DNA from: Streptomyces humicola | Lineage (GTDB): Bacteria; Actinomycetota; Actinomycetes; Streptomycetales; Streptomycetaceae | Length of the DNA stretch: 64,000 nucleotides | Assembly: GCF_024436035.1 (NCBI RefSeq) | Contig: NZ_JANFNG010000001.1 | Location: 327,689 to 391,688, forward strand | Direction: 5' to 3' | Part shown: positions 28,858 to 37,721 of the stretch, one piece after another | Layout: every line of letters begins with the position of its first letter | Numbering within the stretch: the stretch's first letter is position 1 | Notes under the pieces: model-generated | Database searches by the model: none | What the model was told of the DNA's origin: nothing | What the model saw: the letters and a program-made list of their open reading frames with translations, nothing else | Translations under genes and position numbers: made by a program

Positions 28858-29543
28858 GCTGCGCTTCCTGAATCAGTAAGTCCGTAAAACGTGCACGTCC
28901 AGCAAAAAGGCATCCACACGCCACGGCATAGGGCAGAGCGCAAAATGTGGTGAAGATCGCACTGAAGCCTTTACGGGGCGATTTGTGCAAAACCGATATA
29001 TAGGGACATTTTTTTTGAAGTTGTATGGTTCGCCCCGGCGTACTCATATGCGCCGGCGCCCCTAAGGTGTTCGCGGACTCTGCAAAGAGCATGCACGTAC
29101 TGACCTGGACGGCCGACCCAGCTGCCCAGGGTGCACAGGTTCATCGTTCCGGCAGACGCGTTCGCACGTCGAAGGCGGGCCGCCGCAAGAGCGTCGGCGG
29201 CAGCATCGCATTGCCGCCTCGCCGCCGCTCGCCTGGACATGCCGGGGACGATGCTCGGCCGCATACCGCTGCCGGAGGTGACGTTTGGCCCCGCGCTCGC
29301 CACGCCACCCCTGCATGCGGCCGGCCGCTCCGGTCTCTCTCGCCGCGGGGTCCATCAATCGAACGATGTACAGCTTCGGGAAGCGTTCTGCAGCATTCTG
29401 CGGCCAGGGCGCCCGATCTGCGTCACTCTCCCCTCGGCGGTGCTACGCGCCGAGAGGAGATCACCGGGTCTGCGCAGGACTGGTCTCGGACCTCAACATC
29501 GCCGCTACTGCTTCGATGACTGCTACTCCTGAGAGGAGATCAC
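28858..29543. other. 686-base stretch without a convincing gene
   Basis: Codon bias is lost on all frames. An AT-rich part (28985-29030) contains TATATA, a run of eight or more T and TTGTATGGTT, and looks like promoter DNA. Just after it CCGGCG (29035-29040) and CGCCGG (29051-29056) form a 6-bp hairpin with a 10-base loop. The open frames after 29,100 on both strands show no family features and were not called. Confidence 0.5.
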
Positions 29544-30064
29544 ATGATGCCGGCTCCACGGAAGGACGACAACGCCCCGCGGCAGGTGCGCGCGGCCTAC
29601 GCCGGTGAAGAGGAACGCCCGCTGGGCAGCTTCGCCGCCCTCATGGGCACGTACGCCGTGGTCGTGGCGGGCGTCGCAGCGGCAGCGCGTCTGACCGGAC
29701 GCAAGATTCCGGAGCCGACGGCATGGGACGTTGTGTTGTGGGCGGGTGCCAACCACAGGCTGTCCCGTCTCATAGCCAAGGACCCGGTGACGAGTCCGCT
29801 GCGGGCTCCGTTCACCCGCTTCGAGGGGACGACCGGTCCGGCTGAGCTGGCCGAGCAGGTGCGGGGCCGGGGAACCCGCAAGGCTATCGGTGAGTTGCTG
29901 ACCTGCCCGTTCTGCACCAGCCTGTGGGTCGCCACGGGTTCGCTGCGGGCACCGTCTTCGCTCCCGCGCCAACGCGGATGACGGCAACGATGCTCACGTC
30001 GCTGACCGCGTCGGACCTGCTGCATTTCGCGCGAACCCGCATCCACCAGGCCGCCGGCGAATAG
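29544..30064 (+). pseudogene. DUF1360 membrane-associated protein, frameshifted
   Basis: The first 130 residues match DUF1360 proteins: ERPLGSFAALMGTYAVVVAG, RLSRLIAKDPVTSPLRAPF, TRFEGTTGPAELAEQVRG and GELLTCPFCTSLWVATG. After ATG, the frame shifts near 29940 and stops at 29981. In the next frame the normal C-terminus continues (FAAGTVFAPAPTRMTATML, TSLTASDLLHFARTRIHQ) and stops at 30064. One missing base in a G run (GGG) explains the break. Either a sequencing error or a recent mutation; the rest is well kept. DUF1360 function is unknown; it is common in sporulating bacteria. Confidence 0.85.
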
Positions 30065-30637
30065 CCTCGGCGGCGACCTGGTAGACAGTTGGACAGTCCT
30101 GGCGGAGAGGGGTCCGGCGATGGTCGGTGCGCCGTCAGCGGCCGGGTGCGGCCGATTCGACGCTTCGGGATCCCTACACGGCCCGAGGCCGGTGGCGGCG
30201 AGACGTTGTCGCTGTCCTTCTCGGGGGCCAGAAGGTGACGTTCGGTATCACGCAAGGTCGGAAGCGTCGACAGGCGGAGAATGTCCGCCCCGTGTAGCCA
30301 CACCGAGCGCGGACAAGGCCGGGTACCTGCATGACGCGTCGGGCTCTGCCGCCGTCTCGGAGAGGAAGCGGACGCGCCTGGCCCGGTGGCGCAGTGCGAC
30401 CGTGCGGGCCGCCACGAGCATCGATCGCTGCTGCTGAGCGTGCATGGCCGCCTTCCAAGCCGCCATTCCCCCAGTTGGACGCCTTCCAGCCTGACGTGGC
30501 CAGACCTGTAACGGACGTTCCGGATGTCGGGTGCGACAATCCATTGCGACCCGACATCCGGTGTATGGCCTGCGAATACGCGGATGGAATCGGTTCCGAC
30601 CGCCAATGCTCTACGAGACCGCAGCAAGGGACCTTTC
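30065..30637 (+). other. 573-base intergenic stretch before a methyltransferase gene
   Basis: No reading frame here shows sustained codon bias or family motifs. The notable content is a perfect 13-bp inverted repeat at 30520-30561, listed on its own. No tRNA-like cloverleaf was found by eye. Confidence 0.45.
30520..30561. repeat. perfect 13-bp inverted repeat upstream of the methyltransferase
   Basis: CCGGATGTCGGGT (30520-30532) and ACCCGACATCCGG (30549-30561) are exact reverse complements, separated by 16 bases. The loop holds a smaller dyad, CAAT-CC-ATTG. The structure ends 76 bases before the methyltransferase start, so it could be an operator or a leader-RNA hairpin. Nothing else nearby explains it. 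Confidence 0.6.
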
Positions 30638-31312
30638 ATGGGAGTAGTCCGCACCGTCTGCGACCGGATCCATCGCGGATTGTTCGACGTACCCTCCTTG
30701 CTCGGCCCGGAGAAGCAGGGAAGGCTGCTGCGCGCCTGCTTCGAACACAAGCACAGACTCCCCGATCCGTGGGGCCACGCAGCCAAGCCTTACGAAGCAT
30801 TCAAGTACGCGAAGACCCTTGCCTGCGTGCCCTCCCGGCCGTATCAGCGGATTGTGGATATCGGGTGCAGCGAGGGTGCCTTCACGTGCCGGGTGGCCGA
30901 CACCTACCCGGATGTGGACGTTGTGGGCATCGACATCTCCGAGCGGGCGCTCATGCGGGCAAGAAGCCGTGCCGCAGCCGCTGGGCAGAAGGTCAGATTC
31001 GAAGCTCTGGATATCCTCAACCGCAGCCCGCACGGTACGTTTGATCTTGTCTTCTGCTGCGAGCTGCTCTACTACCTGGGAAGAAACGATCGACTGTCGT
31101 TGGGCTGCGCGAGGATCGCCGCACTGATCGCGCCAGGGGGCTTGCTGGTGCTTGTCCACCCGTGGCCGGAGTCCCGCAGGCTGTACGGGCCTTTCGACGC
31201 CAACACAGCGCTTACCCGGCACTCCGAGCACATCGACACCACTTCACATCGCCCATTCGCCGTCACCGTGTATGAACGGCCGTGTGCTCCTGTGAACCCC
31301 ATTGAACCGTGA
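30638..31312 (+). CDS. SAM-dependent methyltransferase (NodS/class I type)
   Basis: Class I methyltransferase of 224 residues. Motif I is VDIGCSEGAFTCRVA, the acidic residue after strand 2 is in VVGIDISERALMRAR, motif II region is FDLVFCCELLYYLG, and motif III GGLLVLVHPWPESR. The layout is like NodS and related small-molecule N-methyltransferases, with about 70 residues ahead of motif I. The substrate cannot be told. AAGGGA six bases before the ATG supports the start. An inverted repeat lies upstream; the next gene on the strand begins about 190 bases on. Confidence 0.85.
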   Translation: MGVVRTVCDRIHRGLFDVPSLLGPEKQGRLLRACFEHKHRLPDPWGHAAKPYEAFKYAKTLACVPSRPYQRIVDIGCSEGAFTCRVADTYPDVDVVGIDISERALMRARSRAAAAGQKVRFEALDILNRSPHGTFDLVFCCELLYYLGRNDRLSLGCARIAALIAPGGLLVLVHPWPESRRLYGPFDANTALTRHSEHIDTTSHRPFAVTVYERPCAPVNPIEP

Positions 31313-31503
31313 CTGCCGTGGCTGTGAATATCCGGGTGCGCTCGAGACTGCCCGGCCAGTGCCCGAGCCGTCCATGGAAGACGGTTTGCCCAGGCCGGAG
31401 CGGGAGGGCCGGTCTGCCCGGTGCCGTGGACCTGCCGCAGGCCTTGCGGAAGCGTTGCCGGTTCTCAGACGATTCTCATCTGCGGTCCCTACGGTCGCGC
31501 CCC

Positions 31504-32181
31504 ATGGACACCATCAAGACTGACGAGCTGGCCGAGAACCCGATGAGCAGGACGACTGGCGAGACGACCGACGTCGATGCGCAGCCGGCACAGGAGGCCA
31601 TTGCACAGGAGACGATTGCCCAGGGAGTCGCGGCCGAGAGCGCTGCTGAGCAGAGCGTTACCGAGGCGCCCGCAAGTGCCGAGGTGGGCTTCGACGAGCC
31701 CCTCGATGAGGACGAACGTGAGGGATCCGCCGCGGGCGGGTCGGGGGACACTGGAGGGACCACCTCCGGCATTTTCGACGGTGGTGCCGCGGTTGTCGGT
31801 GCGGGCCTTGGGCTTGCCTCGCTCACCGGCACGTGGCTCGGCACCGTGTTGTCGGCCCGCCAGCAGTTGATAGGCCAGATCAAGACCCAGTCCGGAACCG
31901 CCTCCAGCCAGGTCGCCGCCATCTACGGCGACCCTTGGCACACGACCGCTGTTCTCAATGGCACGTTCGCTCTGGTCGCCCTCCTGGTCGCCGGGACGGT
32001 GCTGGTGCGGCAGCGGCTTGGTTCGGGTCCGTCGGCCGCCCCGTGGGTCAAGGCTGTCGCCTGGGGAGGTCTGGTACTCGCAGTGATCGGCCTGCTCATC
32101 GCCGGGGCCATCTGGTCCGACCTGTTCACCTCCTTGCCGACGGTTCCCGCCTCTTCCGGAGCGAGCGGACCGACCGGCTGA
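31504..32181 (+). CDS. membrane protein with acidic disordered N-terminus
   Basis: 225 residues, not recognised as a named family. Residues 1-85 are low-complexity and acidic (repeats of AQE, TIAQ, EDEREG). Three hydrophobic segments follow: around GGAAVVGAGLGLASLTGTWL, TAVLNGTFALVALLVAGTVL and AWGGLVLAVIGLLIAGAIW. The C-terminus is Ser/Thr/Gly-rich. Start ATG 31504 was chosen because upstream in-frame sequence lacks codon bias. Probably an integral membrane protein with a cytoplasmic tail. Confidence 0.65.
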   Translation: MDTIKTDELAENPMSRTTGETTDVDAQPAQEAIAQETIAQGVAAESAAEQSVTEAPASAEVGFDEPLDEDEREGSAAGGSGDTGGTTSGIFDGGAAVVGAGLGLASLTGTWLGTVLSARQQLIGQIKTQSGTASSQVAAIYGDPWHTTAVLNGTFALVALLVAGTVLVRQRLGSGPSAAPWVKAVAWGGLVLAVIGLLIAGAIWSDLFTSLPTVPASSGASGPTG

Positions 32182-32416
32182 CGGAACCAGCCGAGGAGCA
32201 ACAAACCCGGACCGGCCCTCGCAGGGTGAGAGGGCCGGTGAACGGGCGGCGCAGGGCTCTGACATCGGCCCGGTTCACGGGAAGGGAGACCAGCAGGCGC
32301 GGCAGATCGCCGACGCGCACAACGAGGCGGTGCGTCGACCGTTCGTCGAGAACGCCGCCACCGTCATCGCTCTGCCGACCGCGCCGCCGACCGGATCCGA
32401 TCACTGCGGCAGCCTG

Positions 32417-33196
32417 TCAGGCCGCGCTGAGTCGGAGGATTCCCGGGAGCGGCACAGCAGCTCCGGAGGATTCCGGGCCGCGGCAGGTGGTGCGGTGGAG
32501 CCGGGCCACGTGGTCCTCCCGGAAGTTGTCGTGGAAGGCCGGGTGGCCGTGGAGGCGGCGTACGTGGGCCCAGAGACGGTCGTACTGGGAGATGGCGTGC
32601 ACGGCGTCGGCGTCCAGGTGACGGCGGTGGACGGCGTTCAGATGAACGAGCGTGACCCAGAGGTCGACGTCCGCGGCCGTCAAGTCGTCGCCGAGCACGT
32701 ACGGTCCTGATGCCAGCCGGCGGTCGAGCAGGTCCAGCGCCGCGAGCAGCGTCTCCAGCGGTTCTCCCCGGCGGCGGGCCTTCGGCGCCGCTCCTGCACG
32801 CTGGGCCGCTTCGGTGACGTCCTCGTCGAGGAGTTCGCGGATGGCGTCGATGTCCGCGGCGCGGGCCGGGGGACGCAGGCGAGGGAGGCCGGGGGCACAG
32901 GGGTCGCCGAGGTGGTCGGCGAGGTCGTGGAGGATGTCGGGGGTGTGGTTGCTGACGATGCGTCCGCTCCAGCGGTCACACAGTGCCGGCATGGTCAGCG
33001 GGCCGGTGTAGTGGTGTCGGGTGGCTTCGTAGGCTCTGCGCAGCGGGGTGAGGGCATCAGGGGTTTCGGCCGGGAGCGCGATCGCTGTGGTGGTGATCGA
33101 GTTCCCCAGCCCGAGCAGGTCGAGGGTGATCGAGACGCGCAGCGAGAGCGGACACCACCGGCCGCAGCGCGAGGGCGCGGGCCTGGGGCACCCCAC
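32417..33196 (-). CDS. glutathione S-transferase C-terminal domain protein
   Basis: 259 residues, GST-like. The N-terminal part (CGRWCPLSLRVSITLDLLGL) has the Cys of the thioredoxin-like half; the helical C-terminal half contains YVLGDDLTAADVDLWVTLVH, the N-capping box typical of GSTs, and HTPDILHDLADHLG. Actinomycetes usually lack glutathione, so such proteins may use mycothiol or other thiols. The start is uncertain; GTG 33196 gives the shortest sensible form. Directly upstream, in the opposite direction, lies a truncated solute-binding protein gene. Confidence 0.75.
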   Translation of the reverse strand: MGCPRPAPSRCGRWCPLSLRVSITLDLLGLGNSITTTAIALPAETPDALTPLRRAYEATRHHYTGPLTMPALCDRWSGRIVSNHTPDILHDLADHLGDPCAPGLPRLRPPARAADIDAIRELLDEDVTEAAQRAGAAPKARRRGEPLETLLAALDLLDRRLASGPYVLGDDLTAADVDLWVTLVHLNAVHRRHLDADAVHAISQYDRLWAHVRRLHGHPAFHDNFREDHVARLHRTTCRGPESSGAAVPLPGILRLSAA

Positions 33197-33232
33197 CGCG
33201 ATGCGAGGGTTGCCGGCCAGCCAGCCAGGAGC

Positions 33233-34012
33233 GGCGATCTCGTCATCGGCGTCGGCGCCCTGCCGGCCGGCTTCCCGCCCCTTGCGTACGTCGGCAGCGA
33301 CCAGAAGACCCTCACCGGCTCCGAGCCCGATTTCGGCCGGCTGGTGGCGGCGGTCCTCGGTCTCAAGCCGGTCATACAGAACTCGACGTGGGAAAACCTC
33401 TTCGTCGGCATCGACAGCGGTCGGACCGACGTTGCCTTCTCCAACGTCACCGACACCGAAGAGCGCCAGAAGAAGTACGACTTCGCCTCCTACCGACAGG
33501 ACAATCTCGCCTTCGAGGTGCTGACGAGCAGCACCTGGAACTTCGACGGCAACTACGAGAACCTCGCGGGAAAGACGGTCGCGGTCGGCGCCGGCACCAA
33601 TCAGGAGAAGATCCTTCTGGAGTGGAAGGCGAAGCTTGCGGCGCAGGGCAAGACACTGACGGTCAAGTACTTCCCCGACAACAACAGCACCTACCTGGCG
33701 CTCGCCGGCAAGAAGATCGACGCCTACTTCGGCCCCAACCCGGACATCGCCTACCACATCAGGCAGGATGCGAACACCCCCAACCCCACCCGCAACGCGG
33801 GCAAGTACTCCGGAGCGGGCGCGACCCTGCAGGGCCTGATCGCCGCGACGTCGAAGAAGGGCAGCGGGCTGGCCAAGCCCATCGCCGACGCGATCAACTA
33901 CCTGATCACGAACGGCCAGTACGCCAAGTGGCTGGCGGCCTGGAACCTGTCCAACGAGGCCGTCAGCACCTCGCAGCTCAACCCGCCAGGGCTGCCGCTC
34001 AGCAACTCCTGA
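33233..34012 (+). pseudogene. ABC transporter solute-binding protein (family 3), 5' end missing
   Basis: About 259 residues of a periplasmic binding protein: GSEPDFGRLVAAVLGL, LFVGIDSGRTDVAFSNVTDT, ERQKKYDFASYRQDNLAF, GKTVAVGAGTNQEKIL and ADAINYLITNGQYAKWLAAW. Such proteins bind amino acids or sulfur-containing amino acids. The signal peptide, lipobox and about 50 residues of the mature start are missing; the region before GDLVIGVGAL is occupied by the divergent GST gene. No permease or ATPase is adjacent. Probably a relic left by a recombination, unless a far start in the same frame is used. Confidence 0.75.
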
Positions 34013-34044
34013 CGATCCGATCCGTACGGAGACCCGACAGTACG

Positions 34045-34821
34045 ATGTCCACGTCCACCAGTTTCGGTGCGCCCGAGCCGCAGAGCCCTGAGCCGCCGCA
34101 CGTCCTCGACAACCCCGCGTGGGCCTCACTGGCCGGCCCGCACGCCCGGTTCGCCGAGCGTGTCGGCCGCGCCGCCCGCTACCCCACCGACGTCTCGCCG
34201 TTCACTGCCCTCGCCGACCCGTCCGATTCCAGGGCCTGGGACGACCTGACGACCCTGGTCGGTCCCGGCGCCGACGCTGCCGTCCCGGGCGTGCCGACGC
34301 CGCCCGACGGGTGGGAGCTCGTGCAGAGCATCCAGGGCGTGCAACTGGTCGACAACGGGCTGCGCGCCGAAACCGCCCCCGAGGCGGTCGTGCTCGGTCC
34401 CGACGACGTTCCCGAGATCCTCGAACTGATCGCCCTGACCAAGCCGGGGCCCTTCCTGCCGCGTACCGTCGAACTCGGCACCTACCTCGGCATTCGGCAC
34501 GGCGGACGGCTGATCGCCATGGCGGGCGAACGGCTGCGGCCACCCGGCTGGACGGAGATCAGCGCGGTGTGCACCCACCCGGCCAACCGTGGCCGGGGCC
34601 TGGCCACCCGGCTGATCCGCGCGGTCGCGGCGGGCATCAGGGAACGCGGGGACACGCCGTTCCTCCACACGTCCGCCGCCAACACCGGCGCGATCCGGCT
34701 GTACGAGTCGATCGGCTTCACCCTGCGCCGCCGGACGACCTTCAACCTGATCCGTAGCCCGGCCGGTCCACGGAGCGGCGCGGTCAGCATCCGTGCCGAA
34801 CAGGCGGGACGGGCGGAATAG
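34045..34821 (+). CDS. GNAT-family N-acetyltransferase
   Basis: 258 residues. The C-terminal half has the acetyl-CoA site, motif A RGRGLATRLIRAV, preceded by EISAVCTHPAN and followed by FLHTSAANTGAIRLYESIGF, typical of the FR47-like group. The N-terminal half (HVLDNPAWASLAGPHARFAE) is common to actinobacterial members of this group. Acceptor unknown. ATG 34045 lies about 30 bases after the binding-protein relic and 76 bases before the leader peptide. Similar acetyltransferases often accompany LLM monooxygenases in sulfur-scavenging loci. Confidence 0.85.
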   Translation: MSTSTSFGAPEPQSPEPPHVLDNPAWASLAGPHARFAERVGRAARYPTDVSPFTALADPSDSRAWDDLTTLVGPGADAAVPGVPTPPDGWELVQSIQGVQLVDNGLRAETAPEAVVLGPDDVPEILELIALTKPGPFLPRTVELGTYLGIRHGGRLIAMAGERLRPPGWTEISAVCTHPANRGRGLATRLIRAVAAGIRERGDTPFLHTSAANTGAIRLYESIGFTLRRRTTFNLIRSPAGPRSGAVSIRAEQAGRAE

Positions 34822-34897
34822 GAGGTGCGACCGCGCCGTTGTGCATCACGGCGTACCGCAGGCGCGGCCCCTGGACGGAAGGGCGGAGGTGACCGCG

Positions 34898-35014
34898 ATG
34901 GACACCGTTTCCCGCCGGCGTGCGACGGTGCTCGCCCCGCGCGGTTGCGTCCGCCTGTACTGCCGGTCGCACATCGACTTGCTGCGTGTCGCCGGCGCGC
35001 TTTGTTGTTCCTGA
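34898..35014 (+). CDS. Cys-ended leader peptide upstream of LLM monooxygenases
   Basis: 38 residues ending RSHIDLLRVAGALCCS. The R-x-H-(I/V)-D-L-x-R-x-x-x-A-L-C pattern is that of the putative leader peptides found before sulfur-assimilation genes in Streptomyces. GGAGG lies eight bases before the ATG. The Cys-Cys near the end would make ribosome passage depend on charged cysteinyl-tRNA, so cysteine limitation could open the downstream operon; this mechanism is inferred. The next gene starts 84 bases downstream. Confidence 0.75.
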   Translation: MDTVSRRRATVLAPRGCVRLYCRSHIDLLRVAGALCCS

Positions 35015-35097
35015 CCTATTCCTGACCTGTTCCCCCCGCTGAGGCCCCGCCGTGGGCCCGGCGATCACCTACGGCCGATCAGGAAGGCAGCCCCTTC

Positions 35098-36342
35098 ATG
35101 TCCGCAACCCTTCCCCCGCTGCACCTCGCTGTCGCGCTCGACGGAGCGGGCTGGCATCCTGCTTCCTGGCGCGAGCCGCAGGCCCGTCCGCACGACCTGT
35201 TCACCGCCGACTACTGGGCCGGCGCCGTCGCCGAGGCCGAACGCGGTCTACTCGACTTCGTGACGTTCGAGGACGCACTGGGCCTGCAATCCTCACACCC
35301 GACGGAGCCGGACACTCGTACCGACCAAGTACGCGGGCGCCTGGACGCGGTGCTCATCGCCGCCCGCGTCGCGCCGCTGACCCACCACATCGGGCTCGTC
35401 CCCACCGTCATCGCCACCCACACCGAGCCGTTCCACATCTCCAAGGCCATCGCCACCCTCGACTACGTCAGCGCCGGGCGCGCGGGCGTGCGCGTGCAGA
35501 TATCGGCAAAGGCGCACGAGGCCGCGCACTTCGGCCGCCGCACGTTCCCCCGCTTCGGTATCCAGGAGCTGGACGCCCCGGCCGTACGGGATGTGACCGC
35601 CGAGCTCTTCGAGGAGGCCGCCGATTACATCGAGGTGGCCCGGCGTCTGTGGGACAGCTGGGAGGACGACGCGGAGATCCGCGATGTCGCCACCGGGCGC
35701 TTCATCGACCGCGACAAGCTGCACTACATCGACTTCGAGGGCAAGCACTTCAGCGTCAAGGGTCCCTCGATCACTCCGCGTCCACCGCAGGGGCAGCCTG
35801 TCGTCAGCGCGCTGGCCCACCGGAGCGTGCCGTTCCAACTCGTGGCACACTCGGCCGACATCGGATACGTCACGGCGCGCGACGCCGACCAGGCACGGGC
35901 CGTCGTCGCCGAGATCCGCGCCGCACAGGAAGCGGCGGGACGGGCGGAGGAGCCGTTGCACGTCTTCGGCGACCTGGTGGTGTTCCTCGACGACGACCCG
36001 ACCGCGGCGGCGACCCGCCTGGCCCGCCTCAACGTCTTGGCAGGGTACGAGTACACCAGCGACGCCAAGATCTTCACCGGAACCCCGATCCAACTTTCCG
36101 ACTTTCTCCGGGAGTTGCAGCAGGCCGGGCTTTCCGGCTTCCGGCTGCGGCCCGGTGTGATCGGCTCCGACCTCCCGGCGATCACCCGGGGCCTGGTACC
36201 GGAACTCCAGCGCCGTGGTGCCTTCCGCCGTGCGTACGAAGCGGTCACCCTGCGCGGTCTGCTCGGGCTCACCCGCCCCGCCAACCGCTACGCCAACGCC
36301 AACATAGGACCGTCTGAGCCGGAAGGGACCGTAGGACCATGA
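35098..36342 (+). CDS. LLM-class FMN-dependent monooxygenase 1
   Basis: Flavin-dependent oxygenase of the luciferase-like fold, 414 residues. Family signs: FTADYWAGAVAEAERGLLDF, VTFEDALGLQSS, HTEPFHISKAIATLDYVSAGRAG and the C-terminal FRLRPGVIGSDLPAI. The group includes nitrilotriacetate and dibenzothiophene-sulfone monooxygenases, which need reduced FMN from a partner. The substrate is unknown; the leader peptide suggests sulfur-containing compounds. AGGAAGG lies upstream of the ATG. It overlaps the next gene by ATGA. Confidence 0.88.
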   Translation: MSATLPPLHLAVALDGAGWHPASWREPQARPHDLFTADYWAGAVAEAERGLLDFVTFEDALGLQSSHPTEPDTRTDQVRGRLDAVLIAARVAPLTHHIGLVPTVIATHTEPFHISKAIATLDYVSAGRAGVRVQISAKAHEAAHFGRRTFPRFGIQELDAPAVRDVTAELFEEAADYIEVARRLWDSWEDDAEIRDVATGRFIDRDKLHYIDFEGKHFSVKGPSITPRPPQGQPVVSALAHRSVPFQLVAHSADIGYVTARDADQARAVVAEIRAAQEAAGRAEEPLHVFGDLVVFLDDDPTAAATRLARLNVLAGYEYTSDAKIFTGTPIQLSDFLRELQQAGLSGFRLRPGVIGSDLPAITRGLVPELQRRGAFRRAYEAVTLRGLLGLTRPANRYANANIGPSEPEGTVGP

Positions 36343-37721
36343 GCAAGCCGCTGAAGCAGATCCATCTCGCGGCCCATTTCCCCGGCGTCAACAACACCAC
36401 CGTGTGGAGCGAGCCGCGCGCGGGCAGCCACATCGAGTTCAGCTCGTTCGCGCACTTCGCGCGGACCGCCGAGCGTGCCAAGTTCGACTTCCTGTTCCTC
36501 GCCGAGGGGCTGCGGCTGCGCGAACAGGGCGGACAGATCTACGACCTCGACGTGGTGGGGCGGCCCGACATCTTCACCGTCCTGTCCGCCCTCGCTGCCG
36601 TCACCGAACGCCTCGGTCTCACCGGCACCATCAACTCCACCTTCAACGAGCCGTACGAGGTGGCCCGCCAGTTCGCCAGCCTCGACCACCTCTCGGGCGG
36701 GCGGGCCGCCTGGAACGTCGTGACCTCGTGGGATGCCTTCACCGGCGAGAACTTCCGCCGCGGCGGCTTCCTTCCGCAGGAGCAGCGGTATGCGCGGGCC
36801 AAAGAGTTCCTCGTCACCGCAACCGGGCTGTTCGACTCGTGGCGCGGCGGCGAGATCATCGCCGACCAGGCGACCGGCACCTTCCTGCGGGATGCGCGAG
36901 TCGGCGCGTTCGTCCACTCCGGCGAACAGTTCGACATCACCGGGCAGTTCAACGTTCCGCGCAGCCCCCAGGGACGTCCGGTGATCTTCCAGGCCGGCGA
37001 CTCCGACGAGGGACGTGAATTCGCGGCCTCCAGCGCGGACGCCATCTTCAGCCGGCACGCCACCCTGGACGCCGGCCGCGACTTCTACGCCGACGTCAAA
37101 GAGCGCCTGGCACGGTACGGCCGCACCCACGACCAGCTGCAGATCCTGCCCGCGGCCACCTTCGTCCTCGGCGAGACCGACGCCGAGGCCCAGGAGATCT
37201 CCCACGAGGTACGCCGTCAGCAGGTCAGCGGCGCCACCGCGATCAAGTATCTCGAACACGTCTGGAACCGTGACCTGTCCGCCTACGACCCGGACGGCCC
37301 GCTGCCGGACATCGACCCGGCGCCCGGCGAGAACACCATCGCCCGCGGCCGGGCCAGCGTCCGGATGTTCCGGGACCCGCTGGCCACCGCCCGCCAGTGG
37401 CGTGAACGCGCGGCGGCGGAGAAGCTGTCGATCCGCGAACTGGTCATCGCCACCACCGCACGCCAGTCGTTCATCGGCTCCCCGGCCACAGTCGCCGACA
37501 CGATCAACACCTTCGTCCAGGCCGACGCCGCCGACGGCTTCATCCTCGTGCCGCACATCACCCCAGGCGGTCTCGACAAGTTCGCCGACACCGTCGTCCC
37601 GCTGCTCCAGGAGCGCGGCGTGTTCCGCACGGAGTACGAGGGCACCACACTGCGGGACCACCTCGGACTGCGCCACCCCGACGCCGAGGCAGACCCGTCC
37701 GACCAGCGGGTGGCGTCGTGA
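36339..37721 (+). CDS. LLM-class FMN-dependent monooxygenase 2 (NtaA/SnaA/DszA type)
   Basis: 460 residues. Clear NtaA/SnaA/DszA features: HLAAHFPGVNNTTVW, SSFAHFARTAERAKFDFLFL, STFNEPYEVARQFASLDHLS, RAAWNVVTSWDAF, then VIFQAGDSDEGREFAA. Enzymes of this group oxidise dibenzothiophene sulfone or nitrilotriacetate with FMNH2. The start overlaps the first LLM gene and the stop overlaps the third (GTGA), so all are one transcript. A nearby NADPH-FMN reductase at 44402 could supply FMNH2, though it is not in the operon. Confidence 0.92.
   Translation: MSKPLKQIHLAAHFPGVNNTTVWSEPRAGSHIEFSSFAHFARTAERAKFDFLFLAEGLRLREQGGQIYDLDVVGRPDIFTVLSALAAVTERLGLTGTINSTFNEPYEVARQFASLDHLSGGRAAWNVVTSWDAFTGENFRRGGFLPQEQRYARAKEFLVTATGLFDSWRGGEIIADQATGTFLRDARVGAFVHSGEQFDITGQFNVPRSPQGRPVIFQAGDSDEGREFAASSADAIFSRHATLDAGRDFYADVKERLARYGRTHDQLQILPAATFVLGETDAEAQEISHEVRRQQVSGATAIKYLEHVWNRDLSAYDPDGPLPDIDPAPGENTIARGRASVRMFRDPLATARQWRERAAAEKLSIRELVIATTARQSFIGSPATVADTINTFVQADAADGFILVPHITPGGLDKFADTVVPLLQERGVFRTEYEGTTLRDHLGLRHPDAEADPSDQRVAS

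Noticed and set aside
29035-29056. 6-bp GC hairpin as a terminator
   Set aside because: Too short and not positioned after a confident gene end.
28900-29540. Several 100-160 codon frames on both strands
   Set aside because: No sustained codon bias, no family motif and no ribosome site; treated as intergenic.
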